DNA of 64,000 nucleotides, taken from positions 1,860,001-1,924,000 of the forward strand of contig NC_020388.1 of the NCBI RefSeq assembly GCF_000591055.1, written 5' to 3'. Within the stretch, counting starts at the first letter, position 1. Each line of letters begins with the position of its first letter. The position numbers and the translations under genes were made by a program. Below the pieces are notes generated by a model. That model worked only from the letters and a program-made list of their open reading frames with translations. It searched no databases and was not told where the DNA came from. Shown in pieces: positions 51,281 through 60,405 of the stretch. The DNA comes from Natronomonas moolapensis 8.8.11. Lineage in GTDB: Archaea > Halobacteriota > Halobacteria > Halobacteriales > Haloarculaceae.

Positions 51281-54253
51281 ATGAGAACCATTGTCGTTTT
51301 AATTATAGTCAGTGGTTTCGTCATGTCACCCGTATCTGCTGAGACGGAAGGCATAGACAGGATTGAGCATGACGGTACAAGCACGATCGCCAATCAACTG
51401 CAATCAAGCATCGCCAGTACAGGACAATCTTCGGAAAGTCAGGCTCTCAGTGTTGAGCGAACTACCGTCGATCAAATCACCATAACGCTTGACGCGGATG
51501 TAGTCGGTGAAGACGGGTTAATAAGTGGACCACAGAACGTTTCACTAATGACAAACCATGGCATTGGCTGGGGAGATCTGAGTCTGAATGGTGAACCTGA
51601 AAACGGAAAATACCAATGGAATGAAAGTGTAAAGATACTTGACGAACGGCGTATAGGCGAAAATTCGCTAACCAACGCGACGGTTAAGATTGAAGATACA
51701 GAGCTATCTGATACTGTTCACCTACATACCATAGAGCAAGCAAGTATCAACAGTTGGATACAAAATGGTCAATTATACATACCGGTAGATACAGTCGGCG
51801 TTACTAATCCCGATGAAGTTGATCCTTTGCTTGCAACAAAAAACAACGAGGATCTTGAGGCTGACTTCGTTGACTCACATACGGTCGAAATTAATCTTAA
51901 TAAATTCCGCGACGCGACAGATTCTAGTGGGTCAGGAACTGGAGCCCCTGTTTCCAATAATTTTGAAACTGATGGAGTCCCTGTCGGATCTACTGACCCA
52001 ATAGTCCCCCAGATCAGATTCTATCACGGCCAGATGGTTTTCTGGCATCCTGCTATTGAGTCGGAAACAGAGTATACAATAACGGTTCATGATATTGGAA
52101 GGAGCAATGAAGAACTCTCAACAGATGAAGTTAGCTTAGATTCTGGAGTTGCTCCGTTACCAAACGCCGATAGAGTAGCTGGGGCGGAGAATGTTACACT
52201 GTCGGTTCGTCAAGCAGGTTCGGACGCACTGTTATTTGGCCATAGAAATATCAATACGGATTCAGAGCCAGAGAGCTTCAATGCAACCTTGATTGATGAT
52301 CAGACAATCCAAGGTGAGAGATCGATTGAGCGGTTGAATGTGTCATCGATAATCGTTGAACCTGAACTGAACTACATAAGTAAAACTAACACAGAGGTTG
52401 ATGGTAATGAGCTGACATTATCCGATACGAGTCTTGAGTCAGAGAATACAATCCGAATGGCAACTGATGCTGGGATTGTCAATGTCAAACTCTCGCAGTC
52501 AGCTACTACTGGAAGCCTGAATTCCATACCAATTATTCCCGTTATTATCGGTGTTAGTGGGATTGTTCTGTTTGTCATAGGAATCTTTATTGGTAGTAAA
52601 CGCCCAGTAAAGCTCGATATTATAGAGAAATCTTTTATATCGGTACTCATTGTGTTCATATTATCGGTTCTTATAATAAGTCAAGTACGCCCCGCCTCAG
52701 TCCCAGGGGACTTCCTAAGACACCACCTCCCGATGTCTGTAGTGCTTGTTCTCCCGGTGCTTGGATACTTTACTGGGAGTACTCTATTCCACCGTGAGCA
52801 AGCTCAGTATAAACAGAGTGGGACACAAACGCAAACACATACAGTACAACAACAAGTTAATATAACTGATGGAGCGCAGCCGATTAAGCAGCGTGCTAAA
52901 ATCACAGCTCGAAAAACCGGAGACGCCAATAGCACAAGTCGGACATCAGTTATCACCGGTGGCTCCGGATCTATATCGCTTCCCACCGGGAAATGGACTA
53001 TCTCCGCCAAAATAGAAAATGAACAGATTAGCTCAGAAACTGTTCAAAGATCGGTCTATCAAGGTGACAGGGGTCCTCCAATCGAATTGACTGTTAACCT
53101 TCCAGAAATATCTATAACCGTTCAAGACAGCACTCGCGATTTTCGTGTGCCAGATGCAAAAATTCAACTTGAGTCTGATCAAGAAAAGACGACAAAACGA
53201 AGCGGTGAGGACGGTCGAGTAACCTTTGACTCAAAGCTTGGTCAAAAGACTGTAGGAGTCACTGTCAGCCATGAGAAATACGAAAAGACAACGAATGAGT
53301 ACCAAGTTACTGATAACGGTCTCAGTGAGACGGTCACACTTAAACCACAAACAGGAAAGCTTCGAGTTGTATCGCAGATCGATGGAGTTGAGACGGAGAA
53401 TATAGACGCTAAAATAACTCCTGAAGAACCGATTCTCAAAGGGATCTACGGAGAACAAAAGAGCATTAAAAAGGCCGGGCAGGAGGGCGAATATGCTGAA
53501 GGAGATATATTAATCGGGCAGTACCGCGTGGGTCTTGAGCTCTCAGACCGACTTGAGACTCTGTTTAAAACCACAGAAAAACGAGTAACGGTCAGCGAAC
53601 ATGGTGAAACCGTGGTAGCCGAAGCATCATTTGATTGGCACCTTTCGGAGTCACATCATGATCGGATTCGACGCCTTCGTGAGGAAATTCAGGGCGTGAC
53701 GGCGAAATCTGGTATTGATACCGCAATTCAACGGTACTATGCTTCGGTCATCAATCAAGTTCTCGATGAAATTGAACAGTTCCCCAAACAGGGGCACTAT
53801 TTTGTGAGGGTTGACTCCCACCCAGATGAAGTCACTGATGCGACGCTGGAGGCAGTGGCTAACGCCGTTGAGACGATCTCAGAAGCAATGTCGACAAAAC
53901 GGAATTTAGATCTATTTACCGCATGTTCAGACATGGTAGATGCAAATACACAATGGCAAGGGACGTTCGACATGGAAACATTCGCTAATCGACTCCAAGC
54001 GGGGCCAGTAGCAGCACGACGCACGTTCGCAGAGCAAGTCGATGATGTCTCAGCACGGATTGACAGCGAACGTGGTTCGCTTTCTGAGATTGCACCGGCA
54101 CAAGAAATGTTAGAACGGATCGAGATAAGTGATAGCGGTAAACGTATCAATAATATCGCGTCTATCCACCTCGCTATTCTGTTGTTGAGCGCGGTTGAGG
54201 AACTATTTGAGCATCGTGAGCTTAGAGAACGACTCTCACGGACGGTGTTTTAA
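51281..54253 (+). CDS. Large membrane protein with ecto- and endo-domains, tubulin cluster
   Basis: 990 residues; ATG 51281 chosen because it begins a signal peptide (MRTIVVLIIVSGFVMSPVSA). Residues ~25-410 are a beta-rich exported domain. Three membrane helices follow (~415-440, 451-470, 486-505), placing the rest inside. The cytoplasmic part has PEGA/carboxypeptidase-regulatory-like beta-sandwiches (~530-760: SISLPTGKWTISAKIENEQI; DAKIQLESDQEKTTKRSGED) and a C-terminal helical domain (SGIDTAIQRYYASVINQVLD). It physically links cell surface and cytoplasm, a good candidate for coupling filaments to the envelope. Confidence 0.75.
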   Translation: MRTIVVLIIVSGFVMSPVSAETEGIDRIEHDGTSTIANQLQSSIASTGQSSESQALSVERTTVDQITITLDADVVGEDGLISGPQNVSLMTNHGIGWGDLSLNGEPENGKYQWNESVKILDERRIGENSLTNATVKIEDTELSDTVHLHTIEQASINSWIQNGQLYIPVDTVGVTNPDEVDPLLATKNNEDLEADFVDSHTVEINLNKFRDATDSSGSGTGAPVSNNFETDGVPVGSTDPIVPQIRFYHGQMVFWHPAIESETEYTITVHDIGRSNEELSTDEVSLDSGVAPLPNADRVAGAENVTLSVRQAGSDALLFGHRNINTDSEPESFNATLIDDQTIQGERSIERLNVSSIIVEPELNYISKTNTEVDGNELTLSDTSLESENTIRMATDAGIVNVKLSQSATTGSLNSIPIIPVIIGVSGIVLFVIGIFIGSKRPVKLDIIEKSFISVLIVFILSVLIISQVRPASVPGDFLRHHLPMSVVLVLPVLGYFTGSTLFHREQAQYKQSGTQTQTHTVQQQVNITDGAQPIKQRAKITARKTGDANSTSRTSVITGGSGSISLPTGKWTISAKIENEQISSETVQRSVYQGDRGPPIELTVNLPEISITVQDSTRDFRVPDAKIQLESDQEKTTKRSGEDGRVTFDSKLGQKTVGVTVSHEKYEKTTNEYQVTDNGLSETVTLKPQTGKLRVVSQIDGVETENIDAKITPEEPILKGIYGEQKSIKKAGQEGEYAEGDILIGQYRVGLELSDRLETLFKTTEKRVTVSEHGETVVAEASFDWHLSESHHDRIRRLREEIQGVTAKSGIDTAIQRYYASVINQVLDEIEQFPKQGHYFVRVDSHPDEVTDATLEAVANAVETISEAMSTKRNLDLFTACSDMVDANTQWQGTFDMETFANRLQAGPVAARRTFAEQVDDVSARIDSERGSLSEIAPAQEMLERIEISDSGKRINNIASIHLAILLLSAVEELFEHRELRERLSRTVF

Positions 54254-54254
54254 G

Positions 54255-55247
54255 ATGAGGATCATAAACAACCGACAGACAGTCGTGCTGATGGTCTCAA
54301 TTATTGTGGTGTCGCTTCTGGCACCAGCAGTCGCACCAAGCGCCACAGCACAAGAACCCGAAAGTGCGGATGATTACTTCAATACCCTTCGCGGGATGAG
54401 TGATCTAGAAATTTATGATGAGTACAGCGAACTTGAAACGCTCCACACGCAGTCACTTACAGGGGTACAGGTTGGAGAGTTTACCGATGAGCAGGCACGT
54501 GAGCTTGACGCGGTCATCGCAACTATCCGCCAATTTGAGGAAGCACAGGCACAGTTTGAGAATGAGGAATATGAGGCTGGATTTGAGACCGCCGCAGATG
54601 TCCAGAGAAGTATATCCGAACTTGAGACACACGACGAATCGCTCGCTGCACTTTCCAGGCTCGCTCTAACCCGGTACTATGAGCAACTTGGTAGCGAACT
54701 TGCCTCAAGAGCAGAACAAGCCGATAATACACCTACAGAAATTGAACTTCGAGAGCTAGCAGCTGAAGCTTATCGGGGGGCTAATCAGCCGGAACAAGCA
54801 GCTGAATTCACCCGTCAGGTGGAGCAACTCAGAGCAGAGCTGAGTGCTGATAGGGAACAGATGGATGACGCTGAAGCAGCGGTAGGCTCATTAACTGAGT
54901 CGTGCAGTAACTGTGAAAGCTCAACCAGCGCAATTAGCGAACATAATATTGGCGTTATCAAACGATACCAACCGGCATTGCAGACGAGTTCAATGATAAC
55001 GGATGCCGTACAGCGCGCCAATCGTCATGGGCTTTCTGACCGCCAGACATCTCTTGAAGCCCAAGCTAACACAGCAAAATCGATACGGCTCTCAATCGCG
55101 ATCGCTTCTACGACGATCCTCGTCGGGTATGGGCTCATTCTTGGGCTGTTAGTTGCGATTATCACCTCACGCCTCTTCGCATGGCAAAGAACGTTTGAGG
55201 CTGCAAATGTAGACTCTGTAGTAGCTGTGGGTGATAGCGATGTATAA
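54255..55247 (+). CDS. Exported helical protein with C-terminal membrane anchor
   Basis: 330 residues. A signal peptide (TVVLMVSIIVVSLLAPAVAP then SATAQ), an acidic helical repeat domain resembling TPR arrays (ARELDAVIATIRQFEEAQAQ; LRELAAEAYRGANQPEQAAE), a C-S-N-C pair (ESCSNCES) and one membrane helix near the end (LSIAIASTTILVGYGLILGL). The body would be outside the cell membrane. The start follows the previous stop by one base, and the stop overlaps the next gene. Confidence 0.7.
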   Translation: MRIINNRQTVVLMVSIIVVSLLAPAVAPSATAQEPESADDYFNTLRGMSDLEIYDEYSELETLHTQSLTGVQVGEFTDEQARELDAVIATIRQFEEAQAQFENEEYEAGFETAADVQRSISELETHDESLAALSRLALTRYYEQLGSELASRAEQADNTPTEIELRELAAEAYRGANQPEQAAEFTRQVEQLRAELSADREQMDDAEAAVGSLTESCSNCESSTSAISEHNIGVIKRYQPALQTSSMITDAVQRANRHGLSDRQTSLEAQANTAKSIRLSIAIASTTILVGYGLILGLLVAIITSRLFAWQRTFEAANVDSVVAVGDSDV

Positions 55248-57543
55248 ACGGACTCTCGTCTTGTTCGTAATCATCTCATTGGTACTATCACTTGGGGCCT
55301 CTGGAGGAGTAGGTGCACAGACGAGTAATTGGACTCTCGATGAAACCAGCGAAACAGTTACATTCGGCCCAGGTGAAGACACTATAACTGATACTGTAAC
55401 CGTTCGTAATGATGATAGAAACAATTCAGTCAGTCTTTCTGCATCAATTGACGGTGGACACACAGTAGCCGGTCAACCAGGAACTCTTGGACCAGGAGAG
55501 AGTACAAATATAGAAGTTGAACTTAGAAGTAGCGGCTCTGAGTCAGCGACACTCACTGTTGATGGTGGCGGCAAAACGCAGAGGGTTGATTATACTGTCG
55601 AGACCCCAGCTTACGTCGAAATATCAGGTATGCCGGACTGGCTAGATGACGAGGGTGTTCTACGTGGCGATTCTCGGACTGCACAAATAACTGTTGAGGA
55701 GACTGGCGGCCATCAAGGATTCAACGGAATAGATGTGCAAGGAGACGATGGTGGGATTAGGGGACTTGAGAATGTAAGAGTTGGTGCAGGGGGCAGCACA
55801 ACGGTCACTGTCACGTTTACCGCTGACAATAGTGCCAACCAATACGACGACATCGGTGGGCGATTAGAGCTTGATCCAAATGAGTTGGGAACTGATTATA
55901 ATGTTGAGAGCGATGTTACTCTTGAAACATTCGTTGCGTTTCCAGCGCAATTCGGCGATATAAATCTTGAGTTAGAGGAGTTTGAGTTTGACGAACCACA
56001 GAGCGTTGGATCAATCACTCGACAGACAACCATTGAAATCGAAAACAGCGGAGACCGCAAACTTAATTTTAATCGGGTGGCAATCGGTTCAACACCATTT
56101 AGTAGTGTAGAAGTATCAAGTGAGCCGAACTCAATCGGTCCCGGGGAAACGGAATCAGTAGGTCTTGAGATCACTGCAGAGACCAGCTTGGACGAAGGTG
56201 CGTATGATTTTGACGCCGCACTATACGCGAACAACGTTGATAGCTCAGACCTCACCGACACTGTAGATATTGAACACGGCGTTGAAATGTCAGTAAGCAC
56301 ACTCCAGATCCGATCCGGCGATGTGCCGATCGGCAATACGGACTCAGCTAGCATCACGGTAGAGGAAGAATTAGGATACAAAGATATCGAAAACGTCCAG
56401 ATGACCCTTTCAGAGGGCCCTCAAGAGTGGATTGAGGTGACTAATAATATTGATTCTTCAATAGATACCAACGGGTCCTCTGATGTAGAATACGAGATAC
56501 AATTTGGGCCCAATGCAGATATTGGGTCCACATACAGTTGGACGTTTGTGATCAGTGGCGATGAAGTTGCAAATCGAGAAGTCACTGTAAGCGCGACTCC
56601 GATACCACTTAATCTAGAGCCTCTCAAAGAATCTCTTGAGGAGGCTCCGGGGGAAAGCCAGGCACTTGAGCAAACCTCCACAGAGACTCTTGAACTCGTA
56701 AATCAGATGGACAATCAAATTCGAGAGGGCGAGATTCCTCGCGAAGATGTCACAACTGCCCTCACGTTTGGGGATGGAGTCATTAGGTATTTGGAAGCAA
56801 TTGATACCGTTGATAATTCGGTTGCCGATGGGAACCATGATGCCGCACAGGAAGAACTAATCCGTGCGGCAGTCGCGTTCGACACAATGTCTGTCTACGG
56901 GAACGCAATCCAAGATGATGATCTTCGAAGTAGGGCATCTTCAGTTCGTGAAACAGCCGGTACAGAACTCTCTTCGCGTATTGAAACGCAGGAGGCTCAT
57001 TACGAAGAGCAACTTGAATCAGGGGACACAACGCCAGTCGAGGAGGCAAGAATCAAAACCGAATTAGCAAGGATCGCTTCGTTACAGGGTGACTCTGAGC
57101 GGGCAGAATCACTTGAAGCCGAAGCTGATTCGGCATTTGAAACATATAGTACGCTGGTGGGCGAAGGTGAAACAAAGCGTCAGGAGGCTATAGACGACTG
57201 GGAAGAGATGGAGTCAGATATCTTTGTAACTGTTGTTGGGCAGCAACTCATTCTTAATCCAGTACATTATGACAAGTTTGAGGACCGTTCGGATACACTA
57301 CTTTCGGCTTATGACGATGCCGAGATGGCATTCACTGAAGCGGGGGAAACAACCCGCGCAGAGGCAGTCGCCGAAGAACGAGCCCAACGTGCGAATGCGT
57401 TAACAATCGCGCGATGGTCACTCTTTGTCTCAATGGCAATTGGGGCGGTCATTATTATTTCAATAATCACCCACACTGCCCGAGGGATGTATTGGTACAT
57501 CGAAGATTCTAAAGAGTCAATTAGTGGGGACTTTCTCATATGA
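55240..57543 (+). CDS. Exported beta-sandwich repeat protein with membrane anchor
   Basis: 767 residues from MYKRTLVLFVIISLVLSLGA (signal peptide). Residues ~30-460 are several CARDB/NEW3-like beta-sandwich repeats (TITDTVTVRNDDRNNSVSLS; TLGPGESTNIEVELRSSGSE; NSIGPGETESVGLEI). A helical domain of ~250 residues and one membrane helix (ARWSLFVSMAIGAVIIISII) with a short cytoplasmic tail follow. The helical-plus-anchor end resembles that of the preceding gene. Acidic ectodomain repeats of this kind suit the haloarchaeal cell surface. Confidence 0.75.
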   Translation: MYKRTLVLFVIISLVLSLGASGGVGAQTSNWTLDETSETVTFGPGEDTITDTVTVRNDDRNNSVSLSASIDGGHTVAGQPGTLGPGESTNIEVELRSSGSESATLTVDGGGKTQRVDYTVETPAYVEISGMPDWLDDEGVLRGDSRTAQITVEETGGHQGFNGIDVQGDDGGIRGLENVRVGAGGSTTVTVTFTADNSANQYDDIGGRLELDPNELGTDYNVESDVTLETFVAFPAQFGDINLELEEFEFDEPQSVGSITRQTTIEIENSGDRKLNFNRVAIGSTPFSSVEVSSEPNSIGPGETESVGLEITAETSLDEGAYDFDAALYANNVDSSDLTDTVDIEHGVEMSVSTLQIRSGDVPIGNTDSASITVEEELGYKDIENVQMTLSEGPQEWIEVTNNIDSSIDTNGSSDVEYEIQFGPNADIGSTYSWTFVISGDEVANREVTVSATPIPLNLEPLKESLEEAPGESQALEQTSTETLELVNQMDNQIREGEIPREDVTTALTFGDGVIRYLEAIDTVDNSVADGNHDAAQEELIRAAVAFDTMSVYGNAIQDDDLRSRASSVRETAGTELSSRIETQEAHYEEQLESGDTTPVEEARIKTELARIASLQGDSERAESLEAEADSAFETYSTLVGEGETKRQEAIDDWEEMESDIFVTVVGQQLILNPVHYDKFEDRSDTLLSAYDDAEMAFTEAGETTRAEAVAEERAQRANALTIARWSLFVSMAIGAVIIISIITHTARGMYWYIEDSKESISGDFLI

Positions 57544-57579
57544 TCAATTACATAACAGTACGCAATCCCTAAGACCGAG

Positions 57580-60405
57580 TCACTGGAAAGACGTTGAGAT
57601 CCGTGGCGGAATATCGAGATTCAACTCAGTCTTGTCATCTATCGTCCACGAGTTCCGATGTTTGTCTGTCCACTCTGCTTCGGTTTTGACTGCTGGCCCG
57701 CTTGCTCGGAGTATACGTGACTTTTCGGTTGCGTTTTCCTCGGTGTAGGTGATACTGATGTCAAACTCAATAGTCCCAGCCTCAGTCTTCAGGTCTACGT
57801 AGTGTTCAATTCTTTCATTAGGCGGAAGAACCTCTCGATGGGCTTGAGAATACAACATGTCGTTTATTTTCTCACCCTCTGCTTTGATAGAGACGTCTGA
57901 TAACGACTCGTTAGTGCCATTCTCAAAGACCATTACAACGGTTCCGTAATCGCCAGCGACCTGTGTAGCTGGCCCGATTGCCGTCTGGATTAGAGTATTA
58001 CTGTTATAATTTGCCTCACTATCCTCAATAGTTACTGTGTTAATCTCTTCCTGCATCCCACTTGGACTAGATGTCATAATTTTCGTCTTAACATAGTCCG
58101 ACACCTCGGATGTGAGCTTCCGTCCGGTAAACACCGTTTGATTGCCAGTTGCGAGGGTCTGCGTGTCAATATTAATTTTTTGACCGCCAATTTTAATCCA
58201 ATCAACTTGCCGATCTGAGTCAGTGCGATTCTCAAGTTCAACTTCATATTCATCATTTACCGTACAGACAGCGCGATGAACAATCAGGCCGCTATTTATT
58301 ATTGTTATTTTTTTAGCCGGAATACTACTAATGATCTGACCATCTTGTTCAACGGTAGCCTCTGGAAGTTGCGTATTACTATCTGAAAAGAATACGTGGG
58401 TTCGTTCAGTCTGCCATGTATCACTAGGAGCGAGTTTGCCCGTATCAAATTGGTTGTCACCGACAACAATTGTTGGCTTGACAGTGCTATAGCCGTCATT
58501 TCGAACTGTAATCCGTTCACAGGTAGCGTGTCCGATTGGCACTTGATTCTTAGAGATATCGCGCTGTATAGAAATCTTTTCAGAAGTACGGCTACCAGAA
58601 TCACTACTGATTTTCATACTGTACTCATCAGACTCCGATGATGTCTCGTCTTGACTTCGTGTTTCCCTTTTCTCAGACGTTTGAGTTTCAGTTGTTACCT
58701 CATCTCTTGATTCAGTCTGGGGTTGATCAGGAAGCAACGAGTGGTCAGTTTGTGTGCGAGTCTTCGTCTTCTTATTAACATCCTTGGTAAGACGAGATAA
58801 TGGGTCTTGACTACTCATTTGAGCTTGATCCGCAATTTGGATCCCGGAAAGCTCAATCCGGGCAATCCCCTCTTCATAGATCGGAAGCACTACAACTAAC
58901 GTGCCGTCTTCGATCTGGACTGGCGATCGAGCACGGTCAGCTCCCGGTACATCAATGACGAGTTCGTCAGACCACACTACCCGGTTGTCGCCGTTAATCC
59001 GCCCATGTAGGGCGTCGCGTTTCTGTTTTAGTTCAATTGAAGGATGTTCAGGGAGTTTGCAAGTTGGTGCGAGCTCTGTCCGTCGATTTCCGCGAAAAAT
59101 CTCTACCCCAACGGTTATGACCTGTTCTGGCTCATACGATCTCGTGATGGTTTTTTCCCATGTTTCACTGGGGCCGACATTCGTTTTTTCTTCGCTGTCT
59201 TCAAATACCTGAACTGAATCAAAGGGAATACTTCCTGTGTTTGTAATTGAGAGTTCAAGTTCTATGATACCATCCTCAATTTTGATAGGCTGCAGATCCG
59301 CATCAGCCGCAATCACGCTCTCAGCTGCATCGGTGATCTCAATGAATTCTCCTGCAACCCTCCGGTCTTCAATATAGAGCGAAAATTCTGTTTTCCCATC
59401 TGTGCGGACAGAATCAACTGGAAAATCAGTTGATATTGGGTCCAATGGTGTGAGCTCTATCCGCCGTTCATTTGGAGAAAGGTCGGCATTATTGAGCTTT
59501 CCTTTGATTCGGACGTCATTTACAGTCTCACCAAGATTTGTTACACTTACATCAATTGTACCGCCCACGCCGACGGACTCAGTAAGAATGTCAACATCAA
59601 TCAATTCTTGCTTCAGGATGTGCGAAACAACGGTTCCATCTGAAACCGAGCAAGCGACTGAACCATCCCAACTGGTATATATATCACCGGCTGCGAGGCC
59701 CTCAGCGAAATGGATCGATCCGTCCGCGGCGATTGATTTAGGACCGTCTTCAGTACTAATGAGCAAGTTCTGGTTACTAACGGGGGAAAGTTGTTTAGCT
59801 GGAAGCTCGGTTTCCCAGCGCTTTTTTCCAGTTGAAGCATCGAAACCTTTCAATTGGTCATTTTGTAGGGATGCAATAATCACGCCATCGCAAAATCCTA
59901 TGTCACGTATCGCTGTATTCAGATTTTGATCAAATATTTCCTCACCAGAAGCGTCAATACAGCGCAGAAATGACCATGTAGCGGAAACGAATCCGTCTTT
60001 GATCCCAATAAACCGATCACTCTGTGGTTGCCCTGACCGGTTTCGTTTGCTTGTAAAGCTCTCTTGACCGGTCTCTGAGTCAACTGTACATATTTGATCC
60101 CGCTCTAAAATACCAAATAGTGCTTTATTTGAAAGGGCAGCGACTGAATATGGAGAATTAAAACTCCGGTTCCAAACTTTTGATCCGTCGCGGGTATACG
60201 CTGTAACCTGATCAGATGAGAGGATGATGACTCGCTCGTCTATCGCGATATCTTCAATCCGAGCCTCATGCTCAAACTCAGACCGGTCCGTTCCAGAAAT
60301 AAGGGTGACTCGGTTGTCGGACGCAATCGCAATCGTACTCTCACTGACCCCAACAGAATCAATCTGAGAACGATTGAACGAATCAATCCGCCGGTAGCCA
60401 TTCAT
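57580..60405 (-). CDS. Large cytosolic beta-propeller and beta-sandwich protein
   Basis: 941 residues, no signal peptide or membrane helix. Residues ~1-270 are PQQ/WD-like propeller blades (DSVGVSESTIAIASDNRVTL; AYTRDGSKVWNRSF; FDASTGKKRWETELPAKQLS). CARDB-like beta-sandwich repeats follow (VDILTESVGVGGTIDVSVTN; IIELELSITNTGSIPFDSVQ), interrupted by a low-complexity S/T/E/Q linker (~580-650), then more sandwiches. It shares its repeat type with the exported 55240 protein although it is cytosolic. Its start overlaps the AAA+ gene stop by 4 bases, so the two are coupled. Probably a scaffold. Confidence 0.7.
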   Translation of the reverse strand: MNGYRRIDSFNRSQIDSVGVSESTIAIASDNRVTLISGTDRSEFEHEARIEDIAIDERVIILSSDQVTAYTRDGSKVWNRSFNSPYSVAALSNKALFGILERDQICTVDSETGQESFTSKRNRSGQPQSDRFIGIKDGFVSATWSFLRCIDASGEEIFDQNLNTAIRDIGFCDGVIIASLQNDQLKGFDASTGKKRWETELPAKQLSPVSNQNLLISTEDGPKSIAADGSIHFAEGLAAGDIYTSWDGSVACSVSDGTVVSHILKQELIDVDILTESVGVGGTIDVSVTNLGETVNDVRIKGKLNNADLSPNERRIELTPLDPISTDFPVDSVRTDGKTEFSLYIEDRRVAGEFIEITDAAESVIAADADLQPIKIEDGIIELELSITNTGSIPFDSVQVFEDSEEKTNVGPSETWEKTITRSYEPEQVITVGVEIFRGNRRTELAPTCKLPEHPSIELKQKRDALHGRINGDNRVVWSDELVIDVPGADRARSPVQIEDGTLVVVLPIYEEGIARIELSGIQIADQAQMSSQDPLSRLTKDVNKKTKTRTQTDHSLLPDQPQTESRDEVTTETQTSEKRETRSQDETSSESDEYSMKISSDSGSRTSEKISIQRDISKNQVPIGHATCERITVRNDGYSTVKPTIVVGDNQFDTGKLAPSDTWQTERTHVFFSDSNTQLPEATVEQDGQIISSIPAKKITIINSGLIVHRAVCTVNDEYEVELENRTDSDRQVDWIKIGGQKINIDTQTLATGNQTVFTGRKLTSEVSDYVKTKIMTSSPSGMQEEINTVTIEDSEANYNSNTLIQTAIGPATQVAGDYGTVVMVFENGTNESLSDVSIKAEGEKINDMLYSQAHREVLPPNERIEHYVDLKTEAGTIEFDISITYTEENATEKSRILRASGPAVKTEAEWTDKHRNSWTIDDKTELNLDIPPRISTSFQ

